Positions 55,601 to 64,000 of a stretch of 64,000 nt of DNA are shown here, in pieces. Each line of letters opens with the position of its first letter. The stretch's first letter is position 1. Location of the stretch: the NCBI RefSeq assembly GCF_900108405.1, contig NZ_FNXG01000004.1, positions 1-64,000 on the forward strand. The letters run 5' to 3'. The DNA is from Paracoccus alkenifer. Lineage in GTDB: Bacteria > Pseudomonadota > Alphaproteobacteria > Rhodobacterales > Rhodobacteraceae. Position numbers and translations under genes: made by a program. Under the pieces are notes generated by a model, which had not been told where the DNA came from, searched no databases, and saw nothing but the letters and a program-made list of their open reading frames with translations.

Positions 55601-58166
55601 GCTGGAGGCCGCGGCCGACGGAGTGGCGCTGGTGTCCGTCATGTCGAACCGGCTGATTTCGCTGCAATCCGTGCCGGTCACCGCCGGGCGCAACACGGTC
55701 GAGCTGCCGGTGACCGACGACTGGGACGCCGGCGTCTATGTCGCCGCCAGCGCGATCCGGCCGCTGGACGCGCAGGCGGGCCACGCGCCGGTGCGCGCGC
55801 TGGGCATCGCCCCCGCCGCCGTCGATCCCGGCGACCGCGTGCTGACCACCACGCTGACCGCGCCCGAATCCTCTGACCCGCGGGGCGCCGCACAGGTGAC
55901 GCTGGCGGTCGAGGGCGCACAGCCCGGCGCAACCGTCCACGCCACCATCTGGGCCGTCGATCAGGGTATCCTGAATCTGACCGGCTATCGGCCGCCCTCG
56001 GCCTCTGATCACTATTTCGGCCAGCGCCGGCTGGGCGTGGGCTTGCGCGATCTTTACGGGCGGCTGATCCTGCCCTCGGGCGCCGCCGACGGGGCGCTGC
56101 GCACGGGCGGCGATGCGGGCGCGGCGCAGACACAGGCGCCTCCGCCCACGGAAAAGCTGATGGCGTGGTTTTCCGGCCCGCTGACGCTGGACGACCAAGG
56201 CCGCGCCACGGTCGAGGTGCCGCTGCCCGATTTCAACGGCGAGGTGCGGGTGATGGCGCTGGCGTGGACCGAAACCGCGTTGGGGCAGGCCGACACCACC
56301 ATGCTGGTGCGCGACCCGGTGGTGATGGTGGCGACCGTCCCCGCATTCCTCGCCCCCGGCGACCGGGCGCAGGCCGAGCTGCGCCTGACCCACGCCACCG
56401 GCCCTGCCGGCACCGTGCGGCTGGCGCTGGAAAACATCACGGATGCCGAGGACGCCGTAGCGCTGACCACCGGCATCACGGCCGAGACCGCGCTGGCCGA
56501 GGGCCAGTCCGTGACCCTGCCGCTGACGCTTGCCGCCCCCGACGAACAGGGGCTGGCGCAGCTGCGGCTGACCGCGGAACTGCCCGACGGCCGCCGCGTC
56601 ACCAAGGATCTGTCGATCCCGGTCGAACGGCTGGACCCGGCTGTGACCCGCGCCCTGCGGCTGACGCTGGCGCCGGGCGAGGCACAGGCGCTGGACCTGT
56701 CCCGCTTGGGCGATTTCCGTCCCGGCACCGGGCGGCTGATGCTGTCCAGCGGCGCGTTTGCCGCGCTGGACGTGCCGGCGGCGATCGCGCAGCTGTCGAA
56801 ATGGGCCTACGGGTGCAGCGAACAGTTGGCATCGGCCGCGATCCCGCTGATCCACGCGCAAAGCCTGACCCCCGAGGGCGCGCCCCCGCGCACGGGTGAC
56901 CGTCAGGCGGTGGACCGCGCCATCGCCCAGATCCTGACCCGCCAGACCCCCGAGGGCGGTTTCGGCCTGTGGAGCGCGGAATCGGGCGACCGCTGGCTGG
57001 ACGCCTATATCGCCGACTTCCTGTCCCGCGCGCGCGAATCCGGGTTCGCGGTGCCCGATCAGGCGTTCCGCAATGCGCTGGCCGCGTTGCAGAACGGGCT
57101 GAACGCCGCCGCCGACCCGCAATATGCCGATGCCGACGAAAACGCGGCCACCGCCTATGCCGCCTATGTGCTGGCGCGCGAACGCGCCGCGGTGGTCAGC
57201 GACCTGCGCTATTACGCCGACACCGGGGCCGAAGGTTTCGCCACCCCCATGGCGAGCGCCCAGCTGGGCGCGGCGCTGGCGCTGGTCGGCGATCAAAGCC
57301 GCGCGGACATGATGTTCCGCCGCGCGCAAGCGCTGTCCCGCGACGGCAAAGAGCCCAGCAACGGGTTCCGCAGCGATTACGGCACCATCCTGCGCGACCG
57401 CGCCGCGATGCTGGCGCTGGCGGCGGAATCAGGCAGCCAGGCGGTGGACCGCGAGGGCACGGTGGCCGCGATCTCGGCCGGGCTGGACGCGCGCGGCGGC
57501 TGGCTGTCCACGCAAGAGGCCGCGTGGATCGTGCTGGCCGGGCAGGCGCTGTCCACCGGGCCGGGCGCGGGCGGCGGGCTGGCGCTGAACGGCGCGGCGC
57601 TGTCCTCGCCCACCGCCGATCTGGGCGACGCGGGCGTGGTGCCCGCCACCACGCTGCGCAACGATGGCGCGGCGGCGCTGCCGGTCACGCTCAGCGCGAC
57701 CGCGGTGCCGGTCGAGCCGTTGCAGGCCGGCGGCACCGCATTCGCGGTCACCCGCAGCTACTACACCCCTGACGGAGAACCCGCCGACCCCGCGCAGGTC
57801 GCGCGGGCGACACGACTGGTGGCGGTGATCGAGATCCAGCCGTTCGACTCCGCAGGCGGGCGGCTGATCCTGACCGACCCGCTGCCTGCGGGGTTCGAGA
57901 TCGACAACCCCAACCTGATCTCTCAGGGCGAACTGACCGGGCTGGACTGGCTGGAGCTGACCGACTGGACCGACATGGTCGAGTTCCGGCAGGACCGTTT
58001 CGCCGCCGCCGTCACCAGCAGTGGCGACCAGCCGATCCGGCTGGCCTATCGGCTGCGGGCGGTGACGGCGGGCGAATTCGCGCATCCGGCGGCGGTGGTG
58101 TCCGACATGTATCGCCCGGATCGCCGGGGCTGGACCGACAGTGGCCGGACCTCGATCACGCCCTGA
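52623..58166 (+). CDS. Bacterial alpha-2-macroglobulin with N-terminal PAN/apple-like domain
   Basis: 1847 aa from ATG 52623 (an ATG at 52629 is equally well placed behind CGGGGG); the open frame from 52494 lacks a signal sequence. Residues 1-27 are a signal peptide ending LGLLALAAPLGA. Residues about 55-90 (QDACVQACLATQGCQALTWN) look like a PAN/apple module. The large body has macroglobulin-like domains, the A2M signature region near residue 1180 (AWFSGPLTLDDQGRATVEVP) and the thioester CSEQ at residue 1398 (WAYGCSEQLASAAIP). It should trap attacking proteases in the periplasm. It overlaps pbpC by 26 bp, the known A2M-PBP1C pairing. Confidence 0.93.
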   Translation: MTMAQVTRQGWRGARAAFGMAALGLLALAAPLGAQTLPADVVPPARVVLQTDTDLPGNDLSMIRQVGQDACVQACLATQGCQALTWNGRARACFLKTAAGEAAPYVGAQSGIVASTPPEMIARAETRLAAAGWISDSDRRQLAEQARRLSANWPGDGSDAGGLLQHALAAGSAEDKVHWLGALTALTDAAPDWAALSVALDDAAGDPDGRRDSQMQRQAALAALNSWLRDPGTGNAMLLLWARLAEDDGRGRAALLAVRQAAEAEPGNPDIASRLEQLEERHGFRITDSRADSDGPDPRVCVGFSEPVAPGVDMRPFVQLPDPALGVEAQGYEICITGAPRGQALRFALRAGLPAENGDTLRRTVEQSVYVRDRAPLVRFSGRAYVLPATGDQGLTLNTVNTDAADLVLFRMSDRNLVAALRDNLFAAPLEDWKLGRFEDRTGDEVWRGQLDVAPPEGGGAHPLNAEVSSRIDLRQAGLTLAPGVYVLNATVPGQSTDRSPRASQWFMISALGLSAFQGTDGLTVAVRGLGDAAARAGVELQLVSRGNAVLGRAVTDADGIARFDAGLVRGTGAAAPGIVTATTRDGDSITDLAFLSLIDPEFDLSDRGVEGAPPAPPIDLFMALDRGAYRAGEIAHATILARNGRAQALDGLPLNASVIRPDGVEHARLVPQPAGAGGAVLDFPIPGNAPRGAWRIDLRVEEDGPALASARLLVEDFRPERIDFDLTLPQGALPAAAPVAVAFDARWLFGAPAADLPVDGELRLTPASTLPGWEGYVFGRHDDASDPDVVAMPSGQTDASGHFAASAELPPALQTAARPWQATLVLSVREGAGRPVERRVTRTIAPARTAIGLRPDFEGGSVAEGSDAGFRIVALGADLQPDSATVDWVLNRVQTDYQWFALDGDWSWEPVTRRSRIASGQLALTADGPAPLAVPVDWGSYELVVTAADGAESSVTFDAGWGAAGAGSDTPDRLRVTLDRPAYRPGDTATLTLEAAADGVALVSVMSNRLISLQSVPVTAGRNTVELPVTDDWDAGVYVAASAIRPLDAQAGHAPVRALGIAPAAVDPGDRVLTTTLTAPESSDPRGAAQVTLAVEGAQPGATVHATIWAVDQGILNLTGYRPPSASDHYFGQRRLGVGLRDLYGRLILPSGAADGALRTGGDAGAAQTQAPPPTEKLMAWFSGPLTLDDQGRATVEVPLPDFNGEVRVMALAWTETALGQADTTMLVRDPVVMVATVPAFLAPGDRAQAELRLTHATGPAGTVRLALENITDAEDAVALTTGITAETALAEGQSVTLPLTLAAPDEQGLAQLRLTAELPDGRRVTKDLSIPVERLDPAVTRALRLTLAPGEAQALDLSRLGDFRPGTGRLMLSSGAFAALDVPAAIAQLSKWAYGCSEQLASAAIPLIHAQSLTPEGAPPRTGDRQAVDRAIAQILTRQTPEGGFGLWSAESGDRWLDAYIADFLSRARESGFAVPDQAFRNALAALQNGLNAAADPQYADADENAATAYAAYVLARERAAVVSDLRYYADTGAEGFATPMASAQLGAALALVGDQSRADMMFRRAQALSRDGKEPSNGFRSDYGTILRDRAAMLALAAESGSQAVDREGTVAAISAGLDARGGWLSTQEAAWIVLAGQALSTGPGAGGGLALNGAALSSPTADLGDAGVVPATTLRNDGAAALPVTLSATAVPVEPLQAGGTAFAVTRSYYTPDGEPADPAQVARATRLVAVIEIQPFDSAGGRLILTDPLPAGFEIDNPNLISQGELTGLDWLELTDWTDMVEFRQDRFAAAVTSSGDQPIRLAYRLRAVTAGEFAHPAAVVSDMYRPDRRGWTDSGRTSITP

Positions 58167-60285
58167 GGCGGGCCAGCCGCCCGATCAGCCACCGGGCCGC
58201 CGCACGGGCCGGCGGCTTCTGGCGCTGGCGCTGGCGGCGGGGCTGCTGGCCCACGGCGCCGACCGGGCGCGCGCCGCCTGGGACCGCTGGATCGACGCGA
58301 CGGAACTGCCCGCCCTGACCGTCCCGGTCGGGACCGAGGTGCTGGCCCGCGACGGCACCCTGCTGCGCGCGTTTCCGGTGGGGGACGGGCTGTGGCGGCT
58401 GGCGCCTCCGCAATCGGGGGTGGACCCGCGTTTCCTGTCGATGCTGGTCGGGTGGGAGGATCGGCGCTTTTACAGCCACGACGGCGTGGACCGCCGCGCG
58501 ATCCTGCGCGCCGCGTGGCAGAGCCTGCGACACGGGCGCGTGGTCTCGGGGGCATCCACGCTGTCGATGCAGACCGCGCGGCTGCTGGAACGCGGCCCCA
58601 CCGGCGACTGGCGCGCCAAGCTGCGGCAGGCGCGGGTGGCGCTGGCGCTGGAGCGGCGGCTGGACAAGGACCGCATCCTCGACCTCTACCTGCGGCTTGC
58701 GCCCTATGGCGGCAATACCGAAGGGGTGCGCGCCGCCAGCCTGATGTGGTTCGGCAAGGAACCGCGCCGGCTGACCCCCGCGGAATCGGCGCTGCTGGTG
58801 GCGCTGCCGCAGGCGCCGGAATCGCGCCGCCCCGACCTGCCCGCGGCCCGCCCCGCAGCGCTGGCCGCCCGCAACCGGGTGATCGAGCGCGCCCTTGCCC
58901 TGGGGATCATCGACGCCGAGGCGGCCCAGACCGCCCGCACCGCCCCCCTGCCCGACCACCGCCGCGCATTCCCCGCCCGCGCCGCGCTGCTGGCCGACCG
59001 CCTGCGCCGTGAAAACCCCGGCGCGCCGCGGATCGAGACCACCATCGACGCCCGCCTGCAAGCCGCCGCCGAGCGGCTGGCCACCCGCGCCGTGGCGGGT
59101 CAGGCGGCGCAGGTTTCCGCCGCGATCCTGCTGGCCAACCACCGCAGCGGCGAGATCCTGGCCGAGGTCGGCGCGGCGCAATTCGCCGACAGCGCGTCGG
59201 GCGGGTTCGTGGACATGACGCGGGCGCTGCGCTCGCCCGGCTCGACACTGAAGCCACTGGTCTATGCGCTGGGGATGGACGAGGGGCTGATCCACCCCGA
59301 AACGCTGATCGAGGACCGCCCCGCCGCATTCGGCCGCTGGCAGCCGCAGAACTTTGACAACCGGTTTCGCGGCACGGTGACGGTGCGGCAGGCGCTGGTG
59401 GAATCGCTGAACATCCCGGTGGTGCGGCTGGCCGAGGCGCTGGGGCCGGCGCGGATCATGGCCAGCCTGCGGCAGGCGGGAATGCAGCTGTCGCAGCAGG
59501 GCGACCAGCCCGGGCTGGCGGTGGTGCTGGGCGGCACGGGGGTCAGCCTGCGCGATCTGGTGCAGGGCTACGGCGCGCTGGCCCGCGGCGGGCGGGTGCT
59601 GCGGCTGCACGACCGGCCGGGGGCCGAGGGGGACAGCGGGGCCGCGCCGGTGTTCGGGCGGGCGGCGGCGTGGCAGGTGGCCCATGTGCTGGCCGGGATC
59701 GCGCCGCCGGGCGGGCGCGCGGCAGGCCGCGTCGCCTACAAGACCGGGACCAGCTACGGGCACCGCGATGCGCTGGCGGTGGGGTTCGACGGCGGTTTCG
59801 TTGCCGGCGTCTGGATGGGGCGGCCCGACGGCACCCCGGTGCCGGGCGCCTTTGGCGGCGAATATGCGGCGCCGGTGCTGTTTGACCTGTTCGACGCGCT
59901 GGGGCCGCGGGCGGTGGCGCTGCCTCCGCCGCCCGCATCGGTGCTGACGGTGCCGAACGCCGCGCTGCCGCGGCCGCTGCGCCGCTTTGCCCCGCGCGGG
60001 GCGTTGCAGGCCCCCGGCCCCGGCCAGCGCCCGGCCGAGCCGTTAAGCGTGCAGTTCCCGCCCGACGGCGCGGTGGTAGAGCTGTCCCGCCACGCGCTGA
60101 CCGTGCGCGCCCGCGGCGGCACGCCCCCCTACAGCTGGCTGCTGAACGGGGTGCCGGTCGCGGTCGGGCAGCCCCTGCCGGTGACCGAGCTGTCCGCCGA
60201 GCCGGGATTTTCCGCGCTGGCCGTCATCGACGCCGAGGGACGTTCCGCCCGCGCCGGGTTCCGGGTGCTGCCGCCGGGGCAATGA
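58141..60285 (+). CDS. pbpC: Penicillin-binding protein 1C
   Basis: 714 aa from a GTG at 58141, inside the end of the macroglobulin gene; no later start keeps the signal anchor (RLLALALAAGLLAHGA). GT51 transglycosylase domain at residues 60-230: WEDRRFYSHDGVDRRAILRA with the catalytic Glu, GASTLSMQTARLLE, YLRLAPYGGNTEGVRAAS. Transpeptidase domain at 290-580: SPGSTLKPLVYALG (SxxK), ESLNIPVVRLAE (SxN), YKTGTSYGHRD (KTG). A PBP1C C-terminal domain (FPPDGAVVEL) ends the protein. It repairs or synthesises peptidoglycan, with the A2M protecting the periplasm. Confidence 0.95.
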   Translation: MAGPRSRPEAGQPPDQPPGRRTGRRLLALALAAGLLAHGADRARAAWDRWIDATELPALTVPVGTEVLARDGTLLRAFPVGDGLWRLAPPQSGVDPRFLSMLVGWEDRRFYSHDGVDRRAILRAAWQSLRHGRVVSGASTLSMQTARLLERGPTGDWRAKLRQARVALALERRLDKDRILDLYLRLAPYGGNTEGVRAASLMWFGKEPRRLTPAESALLVALPQAPESRRPDLPAARPAALAARNRVIERALALGIIDAEAAQTARTAPLPDHRRAFPARAALLADRLRRENPGAPRIETTIDARLQAAAERLATRAVAGQAAQVSAAILLANHRSGEILAEVGAAQFADSASGGFVDMTRALRSPGSTLKPLVYALGMDEGLIHPETLIEDRPAAFGRWQPQNFDNRFRGTVTVRQALVESLNIPVVRLAEALGPARIMASLRQAGMQLSQQGDQPGLAVVLGGTGVSLRDLVQGYGALARGGRVLRLHDRPGAEGDSGAAPVFGRAAAWQVAHVLAGIAPPGGRAAGRVAYKTGTSYGHRDALAVGFDGGFVAGVWMGRPDGTPVPGAFGGEYAAPVLFDLFDALGPRAVALPPPPASVLTVPNAALPRPLRRFAPRGALQAPGPGQRPAEPLSVQFPPDGAVVELSRHALTVRARGGTPPYSWLLNGVPVAVGQPLPVTELSAEPGFSALAVIDAEGRSARAGFRVLPPGQ

Positions 60286-60311
60286 ACCGCGCCCCCCTTG
60301 GGGCGTTGGTT
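60286..60311 (+). terminator. Hairpin after pbpC
   Basis: CGCCCC (60290-60295), loop CCTT, GGGGCG (60300-60305), flanked by AACC and TTGGTT that extend the dyad. Begins right after the pbpC stop. Confidence 0.55.
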
Positions 60312-60427
60312 CATGCGGCGCTGCCGGAAATGGGTATTTGGGCCAGAAAGAAGAAATCCGGCCCCGGTCCCAGCGAAATCGGCTAGACTGCAACCAAGTC
60401 GCCTGCCCCGCTGCACAGGAGGCCGTC

Positions 60428-61540
60428 ATGGAGGAGCCTCGCACAACGAATTCGTCCACCGCCGGACCGGCCGTTCCGGCGGCCCGCCACGGCCGGCACA
60501 TGGCGCGGGTCGGCTTTGGCATTTCCCGTGTTTCCGACCCCGCGCTTGAGGTCCGCGAAACAGAGCTGGCCGTGTCCGCCTTTCACGTTCTGGTCGAGTT
60601 CGACTGTCCCGGGCGCAGGCCGCGCGGCACGGTGGTGCTGCCGCCCCCGATCTCGGGCGTGTTGCCGCTGATCATGCGCGAGACCGTTCTGGCGCTGCTG
60701 CCCCGGTTCCGGGTGCTGGTGCCGGACTGGATCAATCCCCGCTTCATCCCCCTGCGCAAGGGCAGTTTCGGGCTGGACGCCAATATCGCCGCGATCATCG
60801 GCGCGCTGCGCGCGGCGGGTCCGGGGGCGGGGCTGGTGGCGCTGTGCCAGTCCGGCACGCCCTCGGTTGCGGCGGCGGCGGTGATGGCGGCGCAGGGCGA
60901 TCCGGCCGCGCCGCCGGTGCTGGCACTGCTGGGCAGTCCGATCGATCCAAAAGCAAGCCCGACCAGCCTGTCGCGGCATCTGGCGGGCTCGCGCGCGTAT
61001 CACCTGCAAAGCCTGGCGATCACGCCGGTGCGGCATGGCTATCCGGGCGTCGGGAGGCTGGTCTATTCCGCCGATACGCAGGAATCGGTCCATGCCACGG
61101 CGCGATTCCGCCGCGCCTTCATGCCCGGCTGGCTCAGCTGGACCCCGTTTCCCGACATGGGCGAGATCGACCGGCAGGTGCCGCTGTCGGATCTGTGCGG
61201 GATCATGATGGACGTGGATGCGCGGCATTTTCTGGAAAATATCGACGCGGTGTTCCGACGGCGGGCGCTGGTCACCGGCGGGCTGTTCCACGAGGGGGTC
61301 GAGGTCAACCCAGCGGCGATCCGCGATTGCGCGCTGCTGGCGGTCGAAGGGGCCGAGGACCGCATCGTCGCCCCCGGCCAGACTGCCGCCGCCCTTGCCC
61401 TGTGCCCCGACGCAGATCCCGCACGCCGCCGCCGGCTGCTGGCCAGGGGCTGCAATCATCTGGCACTGTTCGGGGGCGAGCAGTTCCAGCACCATGTCGC
61501 GCCCCCGGTGATCGACTGGCTGGACCGCTGGCTGCCGTGA
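60428..61540 (+). CDS. PHA depolymerase-like alpha/beta hydrolase
   Basis: 370 aa from ATG 60428 with AGGAGG upstream (60417-60422); the frame above it is not conserved. It resembles intracellular polyhydroxyalkanoate depolymerases (PhaZ): PRFRVLVPDWINPRFIPL, the nucleophile-elbow-like LVALCQSGTPSVAAA where Cys is the expected nucleophile, MPGWLSWTPFPDM, LLAVEGAEDRIVAPGQT and CNHLALFGGEQFQHHVAPPVIDW with the likely catalytic Asp and His. An N-terminal 25 residues rich in Ala/Thr/Pro are not conserved-looking. No PHA synthase or phasin is adjacent, so the role is inferred from family only. Confidence 0.75.
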   Translation: MEEPRTTNSSTAGPAVPAARHGRHMARVGFGISRVSDPALEVRETELAVSAFHVLVEFDCPGRRPRGTVVLPPPISGVLPLIMRETVLALLPRFRVLVPDWINPRFIPLRKGSFGLDANIAAIIGALRAAGPGAGLVALCQSGTPSVAAAAVMAAQGDPAAPPVLALLGSPIDPKASPTSLSRHLAGSRAYHLQSLAITPVRHGYPGVGRLVYSADTQESVHATARFRRAFMPGWLSWTPFPDMGEIDRQVPLSDLCGIMMDVDARHFLENIDAVFRRRALVTGGLFHEGVEVNPAAIRDCALLAVEGAEDRIVAPGQTAAALALCPDADPARRRRLLARGCNHLALFGGEQFQHHVAPPVIDWLDRWLP

Positions 61541-61543
61541 ACG

Positions 61544-61580
61544 AAAAAAGGGGCGGAGCCTGCGCCCCGCCCCCCGTTTT
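61544..61580. terminator. Bidirectional terminator between the PHA depolymerase-like gene and dctP
   Basis: AAAAAA (61544-61549), GGGGCGG (61550-61556), 10-nt loop, CCGCCCC (61567-61573), then TTTT at 61577-61580. It serves the convergent genes on both sides. Confidence 0.8.
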
Positions 61581-61597
61581 GCCCGGAAAACCCGCGA

Positions 61598-62695
61598 TCA
61601 GCCGGCGCAGCCGCGGATCTTTTCCAGATCCGGCCCGTCCGGGGTCTGGCCCAGATTGAAGGGCGCCGAGGCGTTGCGCCATTTCGCGTAATCCTCGAGA
61701 TAGGTCAGCATCGACGTATAGACCTTGGCCGAGGTCGGGTTCTCGCAGGCGACTTCCTCGATGGTTTCGTTGGCGAGGCGCTGGATTTCGGCCAGCGTTT
61801 CGTCGTCCAGCCGATTAATCTCGACCCCGGCGTCCTGGAACGCCTGATAAGCCTCGGTCGCGCGTTTTTCGGTGTTGGCCAGCGACCACAGCAGCGTGGC
61901 GTCGGCAGCGATGCGCAGCTTTTCCTGCGTCTCGGGCGACAGCGCGTCCCACGCGCCCTTGTTGATCATCACCCCGAACACCGAGGCCGACTGGTGCCAG
62001 CCCGGCGTGGACCAGTATTTCGTGACCTGCTGGAAACCGCCCGACAGATCGACGTTCGGCGTCGAGAATTCGGCCCCGTCGATCACCCCGCGCTCGAGCG
62101 CCTGATAGATCTCGCCCCCGGCCATCGAGACCTGGTTGCCGCCAAGCTTTTGCAGCAGCCGGCCCTGTTCCAGACCGGACACCCGCAGGTTCAGGCCCTT
62201 GAGATCCTCGGCGCTGCGGACCGGCTTGCTGACGGTGCGGAACCCGGATTCGTTGTTGGTCACGCCATAGGGCAGATAGACCATGCCAAAGCGGCCATAG
62301 GCCTCGTCATATTCCTCTTGCCCGCCCCAGCCGCGGATCCAGTTCACATAATCGACCGCGTTGAACAGGCTGGCGGTGGTGGACAGCGGCGAAAACGCGG
62401 CGTCGCGCCCGGCCCAATAGCCCGGCCAGTCGCCGCCGGCCTGGATGGTCCCGGATTCGACCGCCCCGAACACCTCGCCCGCCGGGACCAGGCTGCCGCC
62501 GTCGAAGAAGTCGATCTTGAGCTCGTCGCCCGCAAGCTTGTTGGCCAGGTCGACGAAATGCTTGTCGATCTCGATCAGTTCCAGCGACGAAGGCCAGGTC
62601 GAGGTCATGGTCCAGCTGGTCTGCGCCATCGCCGGGGCGGCCAGCATCGCCAGCGCCGCAGCGGTCCCCATAAGCGTCTTGGTCAGCATTTTCAT
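61598..62695 (-). CDS. dctP: TRAP transporter substrate-binding protein DctP
   Basis: 365 aa, ATG at 62695 (MKMLTKTLMGTAAALAMLAAPAMA is a Sec signal peptide). Periplasmic DctP/SmoM-type receptor: TSWTMTSTWPSSLELIEIDK, GGDWPGYWAGRDAAFSPLST, LKGLNLRVSGLEQGRLLQKLGG, ERGVIDGAEFSTPNVDLS and the conserved binding Arg in LRVSG. Members with this WPGYWAG pattern bind keto or other organic acids; the ligand is not identifiable. It follows dctM by 17 bp. Confidence 0.93.
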   Translation of the reverse strand: MKMLTKTLMGTAAALAMLAAPAMAQTSWTMTSTWPSSLELIEIDKHFVDLANKLAGDELKIDFFDGGSLVPAGEVFGAVESGTIQAGGDWPGYWAGRDAAFSPLSTTASLFNAVDYVNWIRGWGGQEEYDEAYGRFGMVYLPYGVTNNESGFRTVSKPVRSAEDLKGLNLRVSGLEQGRLLQKLGGNQVSMAGGEIYQALERGVIDGAEFSTPNVDLSGGFQQVTKYWSTPGWHQSASVFGVMINKGAWDALSPETQEKLRIAADATLLWSLANTEKRATEAYQAFQDAGVEINRLDDETLAEIQRLANETIEEVACENPTSAKVYTSMLTYLEDYAKWRNASAPFNLGQTPDGPDLEKIRGCAG

Positions 62696-62712
62696 TATTC
62701 TCCTCTCTGTTG

Positions 62713-64000
62713 TCAGCGGTAAAGCGTGTCCGGCAGCCAGGTGACCAGCGGCGGAAAGAAGATCATCAGCACGCACATCAGCACGATAAGCAGGATGAAC
62801 GGAATCACGCCCTTGATGATGTCCCCCATGGTGATCCCGGGGGGCGAAATCGCGCGCATGTAGAACAGCGCATAGCCGAATGGCGGCGACAGGAAACTGG
62901 TCTGCAACACCACCGCCATCAGGATCACGAACCACAGCGGGTTGATGCCCATTTCCTGCACGATCGGCAGGAAGATCGGAAAGCACAGCAGCACGATGCC
63001 GGTCCAGTCAAGGAACATCCCCAGGATGAACACCGACACCAGCATCACCAGCACCAGCATATGCGGATCGGCCACCATGCCGCGGATCAGATCCTGCGTG
63101 GCGGTCAGCCCGCCGGTGATGTTGAACACCCCGGTAAAGGCGGTCGCGCCGACCACGATGAACAGGATCATCGCCGAGGTGCGCCCGGTTTCCAGAAATG
63201 CCCCATAGAAGTTTTTCAGGGTAAAGCGGCCGCGCACGATCACGATCAGCAGCGCCAGCCCCGCCCCGATGGCCGACGCCTCGGTCGCGGTCGCCACCCC
63301 CGACAGCATCGAGCCGAGGATGCCCAGGATCAGCACCAGCGGCGGCACGGCCTCGAGCAGCAGCATCTTCCACAGCTCGGCGCGGGGGATGCGTTCCTCC
63401 AGGCTGACCTTGGGCGCGAGATCAGGGCGGATCAGCGCCAGGAAGAACACGTAGACCCCATAGAACAGCCCCAGCAGCACGCCCGGGACCATCGCCCCGG
63501 CGAATAGCTCGCCCACCGACAGGCCGGGGGCATAGGATGCCATCAGGATCAGCATGATCGACGGCGGGATCAGGATGCCCAGGCACCCCGAGGCCGCGAT
63601 CAGACCCGTGGTCAGCTGCTTGTGATAGCCGTATTGCAGCATCGGTTTCAGCGCCATCACCCCCATCACGGTGATCGACGCGCCGATGATGCCGGTCGTC
63701 GCAGCCAGCAGGATCGAGATGAACACCACCGCCAGCCCGATGCCGCCGGTGACGCGCGCCATCAGCAGGCGCAGCGCCTCGAACATCTTGTCCGTCACGC
63801 CGCTGTCGGACAGGAACCGCGCCATCAGCACGAACAGGGGAATGGCGATCAGGGTAAAGTTGTCCAGCACGTCGCCGAAGATGCGGTTGATGACGATGCC
63901 CAGCACCATCGGCTTGCCGGCGATAAAGGCGCCCAGCACCGCCGTCCCGCCCAGCACAAAGGCCAGCGGGTGCCCCATGAACAGCCCCAGCACCAGCAGC
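62713..64000 (-). CDS. dctM: TRAP transporter large permease DctM (5' end beyond window)
   Basis: At least 429 residues on the minus strand with no stop before the window edge; the visible frame begins LLVLGLFMGHPLAFVLGGTA, and typical DctM proteins have a further 10-20 residues upstream. Around twelve transmembrane segments of the TRAP-M fold: GRTSAMILFIVVGATAFTGV, GIVLLCFPIFLPIVQEMGI, SGCLGILIPPSIMLILMASYA. It couples sodium entry to uptake of the solute delivered by DctP. The small permease DctQ is presumably encoded next, outside the window. Confidence 0.93.
   Translation of the reverse strand, partial: LLVLGLFMGHPLAFVLGGTAVLGAFIAGKPMVLGIVINRIFGDVLDNFTLIAIPLFVLMARFLSDSGVTDKMFEALRLLMARVTGGIGLAVVFISILLAATTGIIGASITVMGVMALKPMLQYGYHKQLTTGLIAASGCLGILIPPSIMLILMASYAPGLSVGELFAGAMVPGVLLGLFYGVYVFFLALIRPDLAPKVSLEERIPRAELWKMLLLEAVPPLVLILGILGSMLSGVATATEASAIGAGLALLIVIVRGRFTLKNFYGAFLETGRTSAMILFIVVGATAFTGVFNITGGLTATQDLIRGMVADPHMLVLVMLVSVFILGMFLDWTGIVLLCFPIFLPIVQEMGINPLWFVILMAVVLQTSFLSPPFGYALFYMRAISPPGITMGDIIKGVIPFILLIVLMCVLMIFFPPLVTWLPDTLYR

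Noticed and set aside
53298..57329. 1343-codon open frame on the minus strand
   Set aside because: Antisense to the alpha-2-macroglobulin gene; no family features.

Overview
The window is GC-rich DNA with dense, often overlapping genes. Gene families and order (leuC/leuD/leuB with an EEP-domain protein, rsfS-rlmH, dapD, TRAP and Liv-type transporters, a Hint/RTX secreted protein, CCCCGGGATATTT-type intergenic repeats) point to an alphaproteobacterium, most likely in the Rhodobacterales (Paracoccus/Rhodobacter group). This is inference from gene content; no rRNA gene is present. There is no complete mobile element, CRISPR array or prophage.

Layout. 1-494: 5' part of a type VI secretion vgrG. 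1074-1150: tRNA-Pro(CGG). 1257-6705: leucine biosynthesis on the minus strand (leuC, an HdeD-like membrane protein, leuD, a secreted EEP-fold protein, then leuB beyond a small secreted protein on the plus strand). 7093-9800: housekeeping genes (rsfS with an apparent CTG start, rlmH, a LOG-family protein, dapD). 9866-10582: FAH-family hydrolase.

10873-23458 is a complete hydroxyproline catabolic locus. A polar amino-acid ABC importer is followed in one long leftward unit by a D-hydroxyproline dehydrogenase, a Cys/Cys 4-hydroxyproline epimerase, a fused aconitase-X (cis-3-hydroxyproline dehydratase), a proline-racemase paralogue with Ser/Thr at the catalytic positions, and a GntR regulator. The Pyr4H2C deaminase, the ketoglutarate-semialdehyde dehydrogenase and the Pyr2C reductase are separate units. 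Three copies of ATACA-N3-TGTAT lie in front of the importer, the deaminase and the divergent dehydrogenase/reductase pair, which suggests one GntR regulon. 4-hydroxyproline would go to 2-oxoglutarate and 3-hydroxyprolines to proline. The aconitase-X gene carries an 18-codon, in-frame copy of a 54-bp intergenic repeat.

23560-42004 is an acyl-CoA locus resembling the acyclic-terpene (atu) or leucine/isovalerate (liu) sets: SDR, acyl-CoA dehydrogenase, enoyl-CoA hydratase, AtuA, biotin carboxylase, a separate biotin carrier and a carboxyltransferase beta subunit. It is followed by a transglutaminase-like protein, a second crotonase, a TetR regulator, a DUF169 protein and a Liv-type ABC importer with an embedded acyl-CoA synthetase. 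A branched-chain or isoprenoid acid is the likely substrate; the exact one cannot be read from the sequence.

42512-46943: panB and nadC-nadB-nadA. 47120-50251: a BKACE enzyme, a class III aminotransferase and a divergent RpiR regulator, a candidate small catabolic unit of unknown substrate. 50285-52285: a secreted RTX/Hint protein. 52623-60285: a bacterial alpha-2-macroglobulin overlapping pbpC. 60428-61540: a PHA-depolymerase-like hydrolase. 61598-64000: a TRAP transporter dctP and the 3' part of dctM, cut by the window edge.
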